Positions 6,203 through 11,989 of a DNA stretch of 11,989 nt are shown in pieces. The notes under the pieces are model-generated. The model ran no database searches, had not been told where the DNA came from, and saw nothing but the letters and a program-made list of their open reading frames with translations. A program made the position numbers and the translations under genes. The first letter of the stretch is position 1. Each line of letters opens with the position of its first letter. The stretch is from Bifidobacteriaceae bacterium (GTDB lineage Bacteria; Actinomycetota; Actinomycetes; Actinomycetales; WQXJ01): contig JAITLE010000036.1 of the NCBI GenBank assembly GCA_031278075.1, positions 1 to 11,989 on the forward strand. Direction: 5' to 3'.

Positions 6203-8223
6203 TCACGCTGGTGGCGGCCCTGGCGGCCGTCGCTTGGCTGTTCTTGCCGGGTGCTCTCGTGGGCTTGGCGGCGGGCGTGCGGGGACTGGCGCTGTTGGCG
6301 CTGGCGCCGGCGCTGTCGCTGGCCGCGCTGGGAGCGGGCTCCGTCCTGGCGTCAGTCGTGGGTTTGGGCTGGGGCTGGGGCGCCGCTCTGGCGTCGACCG
6401 CGCTGGCGGCGGGCGTGGCCCGGCTGGTCGGCTGGCTGGCGCCGCTCCGGGCGCCGCGGGTGCTGCCGCGCTGGTCGCGCCGCTCGTGGCTGGAGGTGGG
6501 CGGCGTGGCGGCGGCGGCCGCAGCGTTCATGTTCGGCACGTCGCTGGCGGCGATGGGGGGCGCGGACGGCATCCCGCAGCGGAGTGACCTGGTGTATCAC
6601 GGCAACCTGGTGCGGTTCGTGTTGGATGGGGGCGACGCCTCGCCGTTCCACGCCGGGACGCTGAACTGGCCCGGAGCGGAGAGCGCGTACTACCCCTCGA
6701 CGGCGCACGCGATCGCGGCGCTCGCGCCCGCGTCGGCGCAGGTGTGGCCGGCTCTCAACATGGTCTGGCTGACCGCCGGCTCGGCGGTGTGGATCGTTGG
6801 CCTGGTCTACTTGGCGCGCGTGTTGTTCCCGGCCCGGCCCCGGTTCGCGGCGGTGGCGGCAGCGCTCGGCGTGCTCTACCAGGGGCAACCGCTGTCCATG
6901 TTTTGCCTGGTGGCGAACACCGTGGGCGTGGCGCTGCTGCCGGCGTTGCTCGCGTGGTCGGTGCAACTCGCGCGTGTGGTCACCCAGGCCACGGCTGGGC
7001 GGGTGGCCAGGTCGTTGGTTTTGCTGGTCGCTGTGGTCGGGGGCGCGTTCGCGCACCCGACGGTCCTGTTCTCCTACATCGCGGTGGCTGGGCCCATCGC
7101 GTTCTACGTGCTGGTCACCGCGACGCGGCGGGCGTGGGGCCGTGGCTACAGAGTGGCGACGGCGGTGGCGCTGGGCGTGCTGGCCGCGGTTGTGGTCGGC
7201 GCCGCGGTGGCGCTGTACGCGGCGCCGGAGGTCAGGTCGGTGGTCTCCTTCGGGGGTTGGATCGGGTCCGACAACGTGGCGGTGGCGGCGGCGCTGGCGC
7301 TGACAGACGCCACCACTTTGTTTCAGATCGGGCCGAACTTCCTGGTCACAGCCGGCCTGGTGGCGGGTGTGGTCTGGGCCGTGCGCCGCCGCCGGCGGCG
7401 CTGGCTGATCCTCTCGTTCGGCGCGGTCTTCGTGCTGTACGTGGCGTCGGTGTCGAAGATCGCGGTCCTGGAACCGCTCACCGGGCTGTTCTACTCCGAT
7501 CGGACGCGGCTGGGGCCGTTGCTCGCGGTGGCGGGGATCCCGCTGATCCTTTGGGGACTGGATTGGGTCCAAAGGGTTTGGCGGGTGGGCAAGAAGGGCG
7601 ACACGGGCGCTGCGGGCACGAAGGGCGCTGCGGCCGCTGCGGGCGCTGCGGCCGCCGCGCCTATCCGGGCTCGTGCCCCCGGACGCGGGCGTGCCTGGAT
7701 CGCCGCGGTCGCGGTGGTCGGCCTGTTGAACGCTCTCGTCTTGACCGCGGTGCGGCCGTTCCGGATGCGGGCGGTCTACTTCGCCGCCGAGCCCGGCTCG
7801 ACAGCCGCTGAACAGGGATTCTTCGACGCCGCCGAATACGCCATGATCCAGCGCCTCGCTGAGGAACTCGAGCCGGGCGCCCTGGTGCTGGGCGACCCGG
7901 CCAACGGTTCGGCGTTCCTCTACTCGGTGATCGGCCAGCCCGTGGTGTTCCCGCATCTCACCGGGTCATGGGACCAGCCCAGGCGCTACCTGCGGGAACA
8001 CTTCGGCGACTTGGGCCGCGATCCCGCGGTCTGCGCCGCGTTGGACCAGCTCGGCGTCCGCTATGTCTACCTTGACTCCCGCACCTTCCGCGACGACGAC
8101 CAGTTCGCGCAAATGACCGAGGGCCTCGAACTCGCGGGCAACTTGGAATTAGTCGACGCGGGCGGGTCGGCCGCGGTCTACGAGATCACCGCGTGTGGCC
8201 GAGTGGCGCCCGGGGGCGTTTGA
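6199..8223 (+). CDS. Large polytopic membrane protein, DUF6541-like
   Basis: This 674-aa protein is hydrophobic for its first 500 or so residues (more than ten likely membrane segments), with a soluble C-terminal domain from about residue 525. After the first few helices comes a short non-membrane stretch with GGADGIPQRSDLVYH (about 120-134) and YYPSTAH (about 164-170). Asp and His residues there, after the early helices, recall the first loop of GT-C glycosyltransferases. The pattern matches my memory of the actinobacterial DUF6541 family. I infer a membrane glycosyltransferase using the lipid-linked sugar made by the upstream GT2 enzyme; this is not proven. The GTG start overlaps the DUF2304 stop and has GGAG at 6191-6194. 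A short Ala/Gly-rich segment from an 18-bp tandem repeat interrupts the protein at about residues 470-487. The 3' end overlaps the convergent O-methyltransferase gene by 38 nt. Confidence 0.78.
   Translation: MITLVAALAAVAWLFLPGALVGLAAGVRGLALLALAPALSLAALGAGSVLASVVGLGWGWGAALASTALAAGVARLVGWLAPLRAPRVLPRWSRRSWLEVGGVAAAAAAFMFGTSLAAMGGADGIPQRSDLVYHGNLVRFVLDGGDASPFHAGTLNWPGAESAYYPSTAHAIAALAPASAQVWPALNMVWLTAGSAVWIVGLVYLARVLFPARPRFAAVAAALGVLYQGQPLSMFCLVANTVGVALLPALLAWSVQLARVVTQATAGRVARSLVLLVAVVGGAFAHPTVLFSYIAVAGPIAFYVLVTATRRAWGRGYRVATAVALGVLAAVVVGAAVALYAAPEVRSVVSFGGWIGSDNVAVAAALALTDATTLFQIGPNFLVTAGLVAGVVWAVRRRRRRWLILSFGAVFVLYVASVSKIAVLEPLTGLFYSDRTRLGPLLAVAGIPLILWGLDWVQRVWRVGKKGDTGAAGTKGAAAAAGAAAAAPIRARAPGRGRAWIAAVAVVGLLNALVLTAVRPFRMRAVYFAAEPGSTAAEQGFFDAAEYAMIQRLAEELEPGALVLGDPANGSAFLYSVIGQPVVFPHLTGSWDQPRRYLREHFGDLGRDPAVCAALDQLGVRYVYLDSRTFRDDDQFAQMTEGLELAGNLELVDAGGSAAVYEITACGRVAPGGV
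7606..7659 (+). repeat. 18-bp tandem repeat, three copies
   Basis: Three adjacent 18-bp units (from 7606, 7624 and 7642) all begin GGCGCTGCGG. They encode GAAGTK, GAAAAA and GAAAAA in the DUF6541-like protein, in a loop after a membrane segment. The unit is six codons, so copy-number change keeps the frame. It probably varies in length between strains. Confidence 0.65.
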
Positions 8224-8851
8224 CCGCCAACAGCAGCCCATCGCCCGCCGCGCTCATCGCGACCGTCAGGTCGCCGCGCCGCCGCAGCTCCTTGCCGACC
8301 TCTCGCACAGTGACTGTCACCGGGTCGCGCCGAGCCGGGTCCGGCACGCGGCCGTCGGCCAGCGCGCCGATCACCGCCAGCACCCCGCCGGGTTTGAGCA
8401 GGCGTATCGCGTCCGCCAGGCGGTTCATGTAATCGAGTTTGCTCCCGCCGAGCAGCACCAAGTCGTAAGCCTCGTCCGCGAGTCGTGGCAGCACCTCGGC
8501 CGGACGGGAGTTGATCAGCCGCACCTGGCTGAGCGGAATCCCCGCCTCCCGCAGCGCCTCCCGCGCCGCGTGCTGGTGCTCCGCCTCCATGTCGACGGAG
8601 GTGACGATCGCGCCGGGCGGCATCGCGCTCAGCAGATGCACGATGCCGACCCCTGCGCTCGTGCCGATCTCCACCGCGCTTGCCGCCTTGAGCGACGCGG
8701 CGATCACTTCCAGCAGAGCTCCCGTGGCGGGAGAAAGGGCGGGAACGCCGAGTTCCCGTGCCCTGGACCGCGCGTGGGCCAACGCGTCCGGCTCAGGTAG
8801 GAAGTCCTCCGCGAACACCCAGTTGGCCACATAGTCGACGCTGCCTGCCAT
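8186..8851 (-). CDS. O-methyltransferase-fold protein near sigE
   Basis: This is a 221-aa class I SAM-dependent methyltransferase-fold protein of the COG4122 (COMT/CCoAOMT-like) group, in the position of Rv1220c beside sigE in M. tuberculosis. SAM-binding features are present: VEIGTSAGVG (residues 60-69) and the acidic end of strand 2 at D87 (SVDMEAEH). The usual metal site looks lost. Where family members have D-x-D-K there is GGSK (135-138), and where they have Phe-Asp-Asn after the GG of LLRPGGV there is VIG (160-162). The normal substrate-binding Trp-His is Ala-Asp. So the protein may be a metal-independent methyltransferase or a non-catalytic SAM-binding protein. The ATG follows a -10 hexamer by 6 nt. 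It is divergent from sigE, and its 3' end overlaps the convergent membrane-protein gene by 38 nt. The substrate is unknown. Confidence 0.82.
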   Translation of the reverse strand: MAGSVDYVANWVFAEDFLPEPDALAHARSRARELGVPALSPATGALLEVIAASLKAASAVEIGTSAGVGIVHLLSAMPPGAIVTSVDMEAEHQHAAREALREAGIPLSQVRLINSRPAEVLPRLADEAYDLVLLGGSKLDYMNRLADAIRLLKPGGVLAVIGALADGRVPDPARRDPVTVTVREVGKELRRRGDLTVAMSAAGDGLLLAVKRPRAPLGHTR

Positions 8852-8857
8852 GCCACG

Positions 8858-8863
8858 ATGTTA
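8858..8863 (-). promoter_or_regulatory. -10 hexamer for leaderless O-methyltransferase gene
   Basis: On the minus strand TAACAT fits TANNNT. Its 6-nt spacer (CGTGGC) leads straight to the ATG at 8851. There is no ribosome binding site in that space, so the mRNA is probably leaderless. Confidence 0.5.
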
Positions 8864-9026
8864 CTGGACCACTCGTCCCGCGGGCGGGTTTCAAGCGCTA
8901 GGACTATCCATTTGGGTGACCATGTGGGGGCGGTCGGGGGGACTTGACAGGGACGGTGGCGGGCGCGTGTCGGGGATCGGCCAAATGGAGCCGTGTCCGT
9001 CGTGTTTGGTGGATTGCCGACGCTCG

Positions 9027-9047
9027 CGGCCGCCCCGACCGCGGCCG
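9027..9047. repeat. GC-rich hairpin in sigE upstream region
   Basis: CGGCCGC-CCCGACC-GCGGCCG gives a 7-bp stem with a 7-nt loop. No T-tract follows on either strand. It could be a structured leader element if transcription starts upstream, or chance in GC-rich DNA. Confidence 0.3.
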
Positions 9048-9131
9048 GGGGAGTGGCGTCCGCCCTCGCCCCGGCGCCCACAGGCGCCGCGAGCACCACC
9101 GGTCCAACGGGCGAACCGCGCCGACGGAAAG

Positions 9132-9147
9132 TGTGAGATTCCTCACA
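9132..9147. promoter_or_regulatory. Perfect CRP/FNR-type operator
   Basis: TGTGAGATTCCTCACA is a perfect TGTGA-N6-TCACA palindrome, the consensus of CRP-family regulators including mycobacterial Crp. Its centre (9139.5) is about 60 nt upstream of the transcription start predicted from the TAGCTT hexamer at 9187-9192, close to a class I activator position. Which CRP-family protein binds is unknown. Confidence 0.55.
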
Positions 9148-9186
9148 TCGGGACCATTTTGGAGGACTTCGGGCCACCCGAGAAGG

Positions 9187-9192
9187 TAGCTT
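9187..9192 (+). promoter_or_regulatory. Candidate -10 hexamer for sigE
   Basis: TAGCTT fits TANNNT. The predicted start near 9200 gives a 5' leader of about 65 nt. There is no recognisable -35, which would fit an activator-dependent promoter served by the CRP-type site upstream. Confidence 0.3.
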
Positions 9193-9253
9193 GGGTGAAA
9201 GCGCGGTGGTCCAACGTGGCCTCCCCGCCGAGGAAGAGCCCCCAACCCCCGAT

Positions 9254-9259
9254 GGGAAG
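9254..9259 (+). promoter_or_regulatory. Ribosome binding site of sigE
   Basis: GGGAAG sits 5 nt before the ATG at 9265. It is one of the few clear Shine-Dalgarno sites in the window and supports this start, which includes a Pro-rich N-terminal extension. Confidence 0.6.
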
Positions 9260-9264
9260 CCCGG

Positions 9265-9936
9265 ATGACCAACCTGACAATCAGGCCCGCCGCGAGCTCC
9301 GCCGCCGTCGCAGATCCTCCCATCACCGCGGGCGACGCCGTCCCCCCCACCCCACCCGTCCCGCCCGCCCCACGCGCGTCGGCCACGCCGCCAGTCCCGC
9401 CCGCCGCCGACCCAGTGGTTTACGATCCCACGGCGGCTAGCTGGTCCGAGATCGCGGAGCGGCACTACGACCACGTCTACCGGGTCGCCTACCGGTTGAC
9501 CGGCAACCGGGCCGACGCCGAGGACTTGGCCCAGGAGACGTTCTGCCGGGTCTTCCTCCACGTCGACGCCTATCGTCCTGGCGGCAGCTTCGAGGCCTGG
9601 CTGGCCCGCATCGCCACGAACCTGTTCCTCGACGCCAAGCGCCGCGAGGCTCGCGTCCGCATGGAGGAGCTGCTCCACGACGACAACCTGGTCGAAGATC
9701 CAGGCGGCGGCCCGGAGCGGTTGGTGGAGGCGGTCACCGCGAACGCCGAGATCGCACGCGCCCTGGAGACGCTCAGCCCGCAGCTGCGCCAAGCGCTGGT
9801 GATGTGCGATGTCGAGGGGCGCAGCTACCAAGAGATCGCCGATCAGCTCGGGGTGGCGCTAGGCACGATCCGGTCACGCCTGCACCGGGCGCGCGCCCAA
9901 GCCCGCGTCGCGGTGGGCGCGTTGACCGCCCCCTAG
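9265..9936 (+). CDS. sigE: ECF sigma factor, SigE type
   Basis: This 223-aa ECF-family sigma-70 factor directs RNA polymerase to stress promoters. Region 2 covers about residues 55-125, with the core-binding motif DAEDLAQETFCRVF and the -10-reading segment FEAWLARIATNLFLDAKRR. Region 4 covers about 155-215, with the helix-turn-helix YQEIADQLGVALGTIRSRLHRAR. It most resembles the mycobacterial SigE group, supported by the divergent O-methyltransferase gene. The first 50 residues are Pro/Ala-rich and probably disordered; M. tuberculosis SigE also has an N-terminal extension. SigE normally acts in envelope stress and is held by the zinc anti-sigma factor RseA encoded next door. Here no rseA, htrA or tatB follows; a two-component system does. 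Regulation may therefore rely on the CRP-type site upstream or on an unlinked anti-sigma. The exact subgroup is inferred from recall and synteny. Confidence 0.85.
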   Translation: MTNLTIRPAASSAAVADPPITAGDAVPPTPPVPPAPRASATPPVPPAADPVVYDPTAASWSEIAERHYDHVYRVAYRLTGNRADAEDLAQETFCRVFLHVDAYRPGGSFEAWLARIATNLFLDAKRREARVRMEELLHDDNLVEDPGGGPERLVEAVTANAEIARALETLSPQLRQALVMCDVEGRSYQEIADQLGVALGTIRSRLHRARAQARVAVGALTAP

Positions 9937-10013
9937 CAGCAGGTGGCGCCGGCCCGCTAAGGAACGTGTCCGCGCCGAGCGCCCAGCCGCAGATCCGGGT
10001 CCCGGGGAAGAAA

Positions 10014-10048
10014 AGTCAAGATTCAGTCAAAGCGGGCCCACAATCTTG
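10014..10048 (+). promoter_or_regulatory. Direct and inverted repeats before response regulator
   Basis: AGTCAA occurs at 10014-10019 and 10025-10030, an 11-nt period, which is the typical spacing of tandem half-sites for OmpR/PhoB-type regulators. Overlapping it, CAAGATT (10017-10023) and AATCTTG (10042-10048) form a 7-bp inverted repeat with an 18-nt gap. The element lies 14-48 nt upstream of the -10 hexamer, fitting an autoregulatory operator of the adjacent response regulator. Binding is inferred, not shown. Confidence 0.45.
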
Positions 10049-10061
10049 CCCTCGCTTGGCC

Positions 10062-10067
10062 TAGAAT
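10062..10067 (+). promoter_or_regulatory. -10 hexamer for leaderless response regulator gene
   Basis: TAGAAT fits TANNNT and ends 7 nt before the ATG at 10075. There is no Shine-Dalgarno in the gap, so the transcript is probably leaderless. No -35 hexamer is seen at proper spacing, consistent with activation from the repeats just upstream. Confidence 0.55.
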
Positions 10068-10074
10068 TCCGACC

Positions 10075-10755
10075 ATGGCGCGTATTCAATTGGCTGAAGA
10101 CGACTCGGCGATCGCGGACCCGCTGGCCCGGGCGTTGACCCGCGAAGGCTACGACGTGACGGTCTTTGGGACCGGTCAGCAAGTGTTGGACGCCCCAGCG
10201 GGCGCGGACCTGGTGATACTCGACCTCGGCCTGCCCGACATGGATGGCCTCGACGTGGCTCGCGCGCTCCGGACGAGGGGCCCGCACCCCCCGATCCTCA
10301 TCCTCACCGCCCGCGCGGACGAGGTCGACCTCGTGGTGGGCCTCGACGCCGGCGCCGACGACTACGTCACCAAACCGTTCCGCCTCGCGGAGTTGCTCGC
10401 CCGCGTCCGCGCCCTGCTGCGTCGCTCCCGTGGGGACGGCGCCGTCGGCGACGAACTCCGTGCGCAGGATGTGCGCCTCGACCTGGCCGCGCACCGCACC
10501 TTCCACGCGGGCCGCGAGTTGCATCTCACCGCCAAAGAGTTCGACCTCCTGGCCGCGTTGGTGCGGGACGCCGGCTCCGTGGTCAGCCGAGAGGACCTGA
10601 TGCGCGAGGTGTGGGGCTCCGACCCGTCCGGCTCCACCAAGACCCTAGACATGCACGTCTCGTGGCTGCGCCGCAAATTGGGGGACGATGCCGCCGCGCC
10701 GCGTTACATCTCAACCGTGCGCGGCATGGGCTTCCGGTTCGAGACCGCAAGCTGA
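10075..10755 (+). CDS. OmpR/PhoB-family response regulator
   Basis: This 226-aa two-component transcription regulator consists of a receiver domain (about residues 1-115) and a winged-helix DNA-binding domain (about 128-224). The receiver has the acidic pair D9/D10, phospho-acceptor D50 (VILDLGLPDMDG), T78 and K100 (DYVTKPF). The output domain shows LTAKEFDLLAALV, then SREDLMREVWG and the recognition-helix and wing region KTLDMHVSWLRRKLG, ending in YISTVRGMGFRFE. All key residues are intact, so it should be phosphorylatable. The sensor kinase gene starts 6 nt downstream, so they form an operon. The start is supported by a -10 hexamer 7 nt upstream. Repeats at 10014-10048 suggest autoregulation. 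The signal and regulon are unknown. Linkage to sigE is notable because, in mycobacteria, another two-component system (MprAB) controls sigE; I have no evidence that this is its orthologue. Confidence 0.93.
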   Translation: MARIQLAEDDSAIADPLARALTREGYDVTVFGTGQQVLDAPAGADLVILDLGLPDMDGLDVARALRTRGPHPPILILTARADEVDLVVGLDAGADDYVTKPFRLAELLARVRALLRRSRGDGAVGDELRAQDVRLDLAAHRTFHAGRELHLTAKEFDLLAALVRDAGSVVSREDLMREVWGSDPSGSTKTLDMHVSWLRRKLGDDAAAPRYISTVRGMGFRFETAS

Positions 10756-10761
10756 CCGCTG

Positions 10762-11989
10762 GTGCGCCGGCGACTGATGGTCGCCACCACTTGGGCGGTG
10801 GCGGTGGCCGTCATCCTGTTGGGCTTGCCGCTTGGCTTCTTCGCGAGCGAGCTGGCGACCTCGGACGCCAGGGCGGAGGTGCAGCGCCGCGCCGATTCGT
10901 TGGCGTCGATGCTCGACAGCCACCAGTCGGCGGGTCTGGCGGTGAGCCAGAGTCTGGTCGAGGGCTTCCTGTCTCAGACCGAGGAACAGCTCCCTGTCCG
11001 TATCGAGGTCGACCTGGCGGACGGGACCGAGATCGTGGCCGGCGAGGATGTCGCGGGACCGGTGGTCGTGATCGAGGCTTCGCCACTGACTGCGACCACG
11101 GTCCGCTTACACGTGTCGCGCTGGTCGCTGCAGGTGCGCGCGGGGCCGGCGGTCGGCATCGTGCTGCTGTTGTGTGCTGTGGCGATGGGAGCGGGGATGG
11201 CGTTCGCGGCTCGGCAGGCGCGGCGCATCTCCGCGCCGCTGGTGTATCTCTCCGCGACGGCGGAACAACTCGGTTCCGGGCAACTGCGGATCGAGGCGAG
11301 GCGCGCCGGCATCGAAGAGATCGACCTGGTGGCGGAGGAACTAGCGCGGTCCGGGGACCGGATGGCGAAGCGGCTCGCGACCGAGCGGCAGTTCGCGGCC
11401 GACGCGTCGCACCAGTTGCGGACGCCGTTGACCGCGCTGTCGATGCGGCTTGAGGAGATCGACTACCTGTCGACGCAAAGCGAGGTGCGCGAGGAGGCGC
11501 GGGTGGCGTTGGAGCAAATCGAGCGGCTTTCGATCACGATCGACGAGTTGCTTGGGCGCACCAAGTCCGGTGGGACGGGGACACCGCGGCGGTTGCTGCG
11601 GCTCTCGGAGATCTTCAGCCAGCAGCAGGAGGAATGGCAGCCGGTCTTCGCGGATGCGGGGCGCACGCTTGTGACCAGCGTCGACGAATCGCTCTGCGTG
11701 TATGCGAGCCCCGGGTCGCTGACGCAGGTGATCGCGACTCTGCTGGAGAACTCCGTGGCTCACGGCGACGGCTTGACCACGCTGCGCGGCCGGGAGGCGC
11801 AGGGCGGTGTGGCCGTCGAGGTGTCCGACGAGGGGCCAGGTGTGAGCGAGGAGCTGGCGCCGAAGATCTTCGACCGGGAGTTCTCGACAGGCGGGTCGAC
11901 CGGCTTGGGGTTGGCGCTGGCTCGCGATCTGATAGCTGCGGAAGGGGGGCGGCTCGAGCTGTCGCAGCGCCGGCCGCCGGTTTTCACGG
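10762..11989 (+). CDS. Sensor histidine kinase (partial, runs off edge)
   Basis: The frame from GTG 10762 stays open to the window end, giving 409 residues with the stop missing. This membrane-bound sensor kinase phosphorylates the response regulator encoded 6 nt upstream. Order of parts: membrane segment about residues 5-28; extracytoplasmic sensor of about 100 residues; second membrane segment about 129-150; HAMP-like linker to about 205; H-box with phospho-accepting H217 (ASHQLRTPL); N-box N330 (LLENSVAHG); G1 box D356 (DEGPG); and STGLGLALA as G2 box, near the right edge. The catalytic core is therefore nearly complete and only a short tail is probably missing. The sensor domain has no motif that names its signal. 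GTG 10762 is the first possible start after the regulator stop and keeps the first membrane segment. A downstream ATG at 10777 (residue 6) is an alternative. Confidence 0.9.
   Translation, partial: MRRRLMVATTWAVAVAVILLGLPLGFFASELATSDARAEVQRRADSLASMLDSHQSAGLAVSQSLVEGFLSQTEEQLPVRIEVDLADGTEIVAGEDVAGPVVVIEASPLTATTVRLHVSRWSLQVRAGPAVGIVLLLCAVAMGAGMAFAARQARRISAPLVYLSATAEQLGSGQLRIEARRAGIEEIDLVAEELARSGDRMAKRLATERQFAADASHQLRTPLTALSMRLEEIDYLSTQSEVREEARVALEQIERLSITIDELLGRTKSGGTGTPRRLLRLSEIFSQQQEEWQPVFADAGRTLVTSVDESLCVYASPGSLTQVIATLLENSVAHGDGLTTLRGREAQGGVAVEVSDEGPGVSEELAPKIFDREFSTGGSTGLGLALARDLIAAEGGRLELSQRRPPVFT

Larger units (their letters stand above)
8864..9264. other. Divergent intergenic region before sigE
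   Basis: This 401-nt gap lies between the leaderless promoter of the O-methyltransferase gene and the sigE start. I see no gene in it; open frames crossing it have no recognisable features. It contains a GC-rich hairpin (9027-9047), a perfect CRP-type palindrome (9132-9147) and a candidate sigE -10 (9187-9192). No ECF-type GGAAC/CGTT promoter pair with proper spacing was found, so autoregulation by SigE is not supported here. Confidence 0.55.

Noticed and set aside
6352..7956. A 534-codon minus-strand open frame
   Set aside because: It is antisense to the DUF6541-like gene; the product is a His/Arg/Gln-rich shadow with no family resemblance, while the plus strand shows coherent membrane helices.
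8850..9440. Plus-strand frame through the sigE upstream region
   Set aside because: The product is Arg/Pro-rich with no motif and runs into the sigE coding region out of frame; the interval is better explained as regulatory DNA.
9961..9965. GGAAC as an ECF sigma -35 element after sigE
   Set aside because: No CGTT-type -10 lies at the needed spacing downstream.
10611..11453. A 280-codon plus-strand frame across the regulator-kinase junction
   Set aside because: It starts inside the response regulator and overlaps the kinase in another frame; the kinase frame shows H, N and G boxes, so this is a shadow.

Overview
The window is high-GC DNA (roughly 70 % by eye, not counted) from an actinomycete (phylum Actinomycetota). 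Evidence for this is the strong G/C preference at third codon positions, the frequent GTG starts, and the gene order dapE / LOG-family protein / DUF3117 / O-methyltransferase / SigE-type ECF sigma factor. The same order occurs in the Mycobacterium tuberculosis Rv1202-Rv1221 neighbourhood, although there other genes lie in between. I cannot place the organism to genus. All recognisable genes are cellular; I see no transposase, phage gene, tRNA, rRNA or CRISPR array.

Layout. (1) 1-2463: a short upstream region, then dapE (lysine/peptidoglycan precursor synthesis), a LOG-family nucleotide phosphoribohydrolase and a translationally coupled small membrane protein. (2) 2592-5092: a tiny DUF3117 gene with its own promoter and a strong ribosome binding site, followed 22 nt later by pepA, an M17 leucyl aminopeptidase. 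This PepA has a very long low-complexity insert between its N-terminal and catalytic domains. (3) 5085-8223: a compact three-gene envelope-glycosylation-like operon: a GT2 polyprenyl-phosphate sugar transferase, a DUF2304 small membrane protein and a large DUF6541-like polytopic membrane protein. (4) 8186-8851, minus strand: an O-methyltransferase-fold protein that overlaps the end of that operon tail to tail and is divergent from sigE. (5) 9265-9936: a SigE-type ECF sigma factor preceded by a perfect CRP-type palindrome and lacking an adjacent anti-sigma gene. (6) 10014-11989: a two-component system, an OmpR-type response regulator and a sensor kinase that runs off the right edge.

Two patterns stand out. 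First, five genes (dapE, the LOG gene, the GT2 gene, the O-methyltransferase gene and the response regulator gene) have a TANNNT -10 hexamer ending exactly 6-7 nt before the start codon, the signature of leaderless transcription. Second, in the pepA insert the frame that keeps the gene open reads as a strange Asp-Arg-Ala repeat. The next frame over reads as a classic Pro-Thr-Ala linker with a periodic Trp-Pro motif. This suggests a pair of compensating frameshifts, either real or from sequencing.

The genes serve cell-envelope precursor supply (dapE), peptide turnover (pepA), probable surface glycosylation (GT2-DUF2304-DUF6541) and envelope or nutrient sensing (SigE, CRP site, two-component system). 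That the regulators control the envelope genes here is inference from position only.
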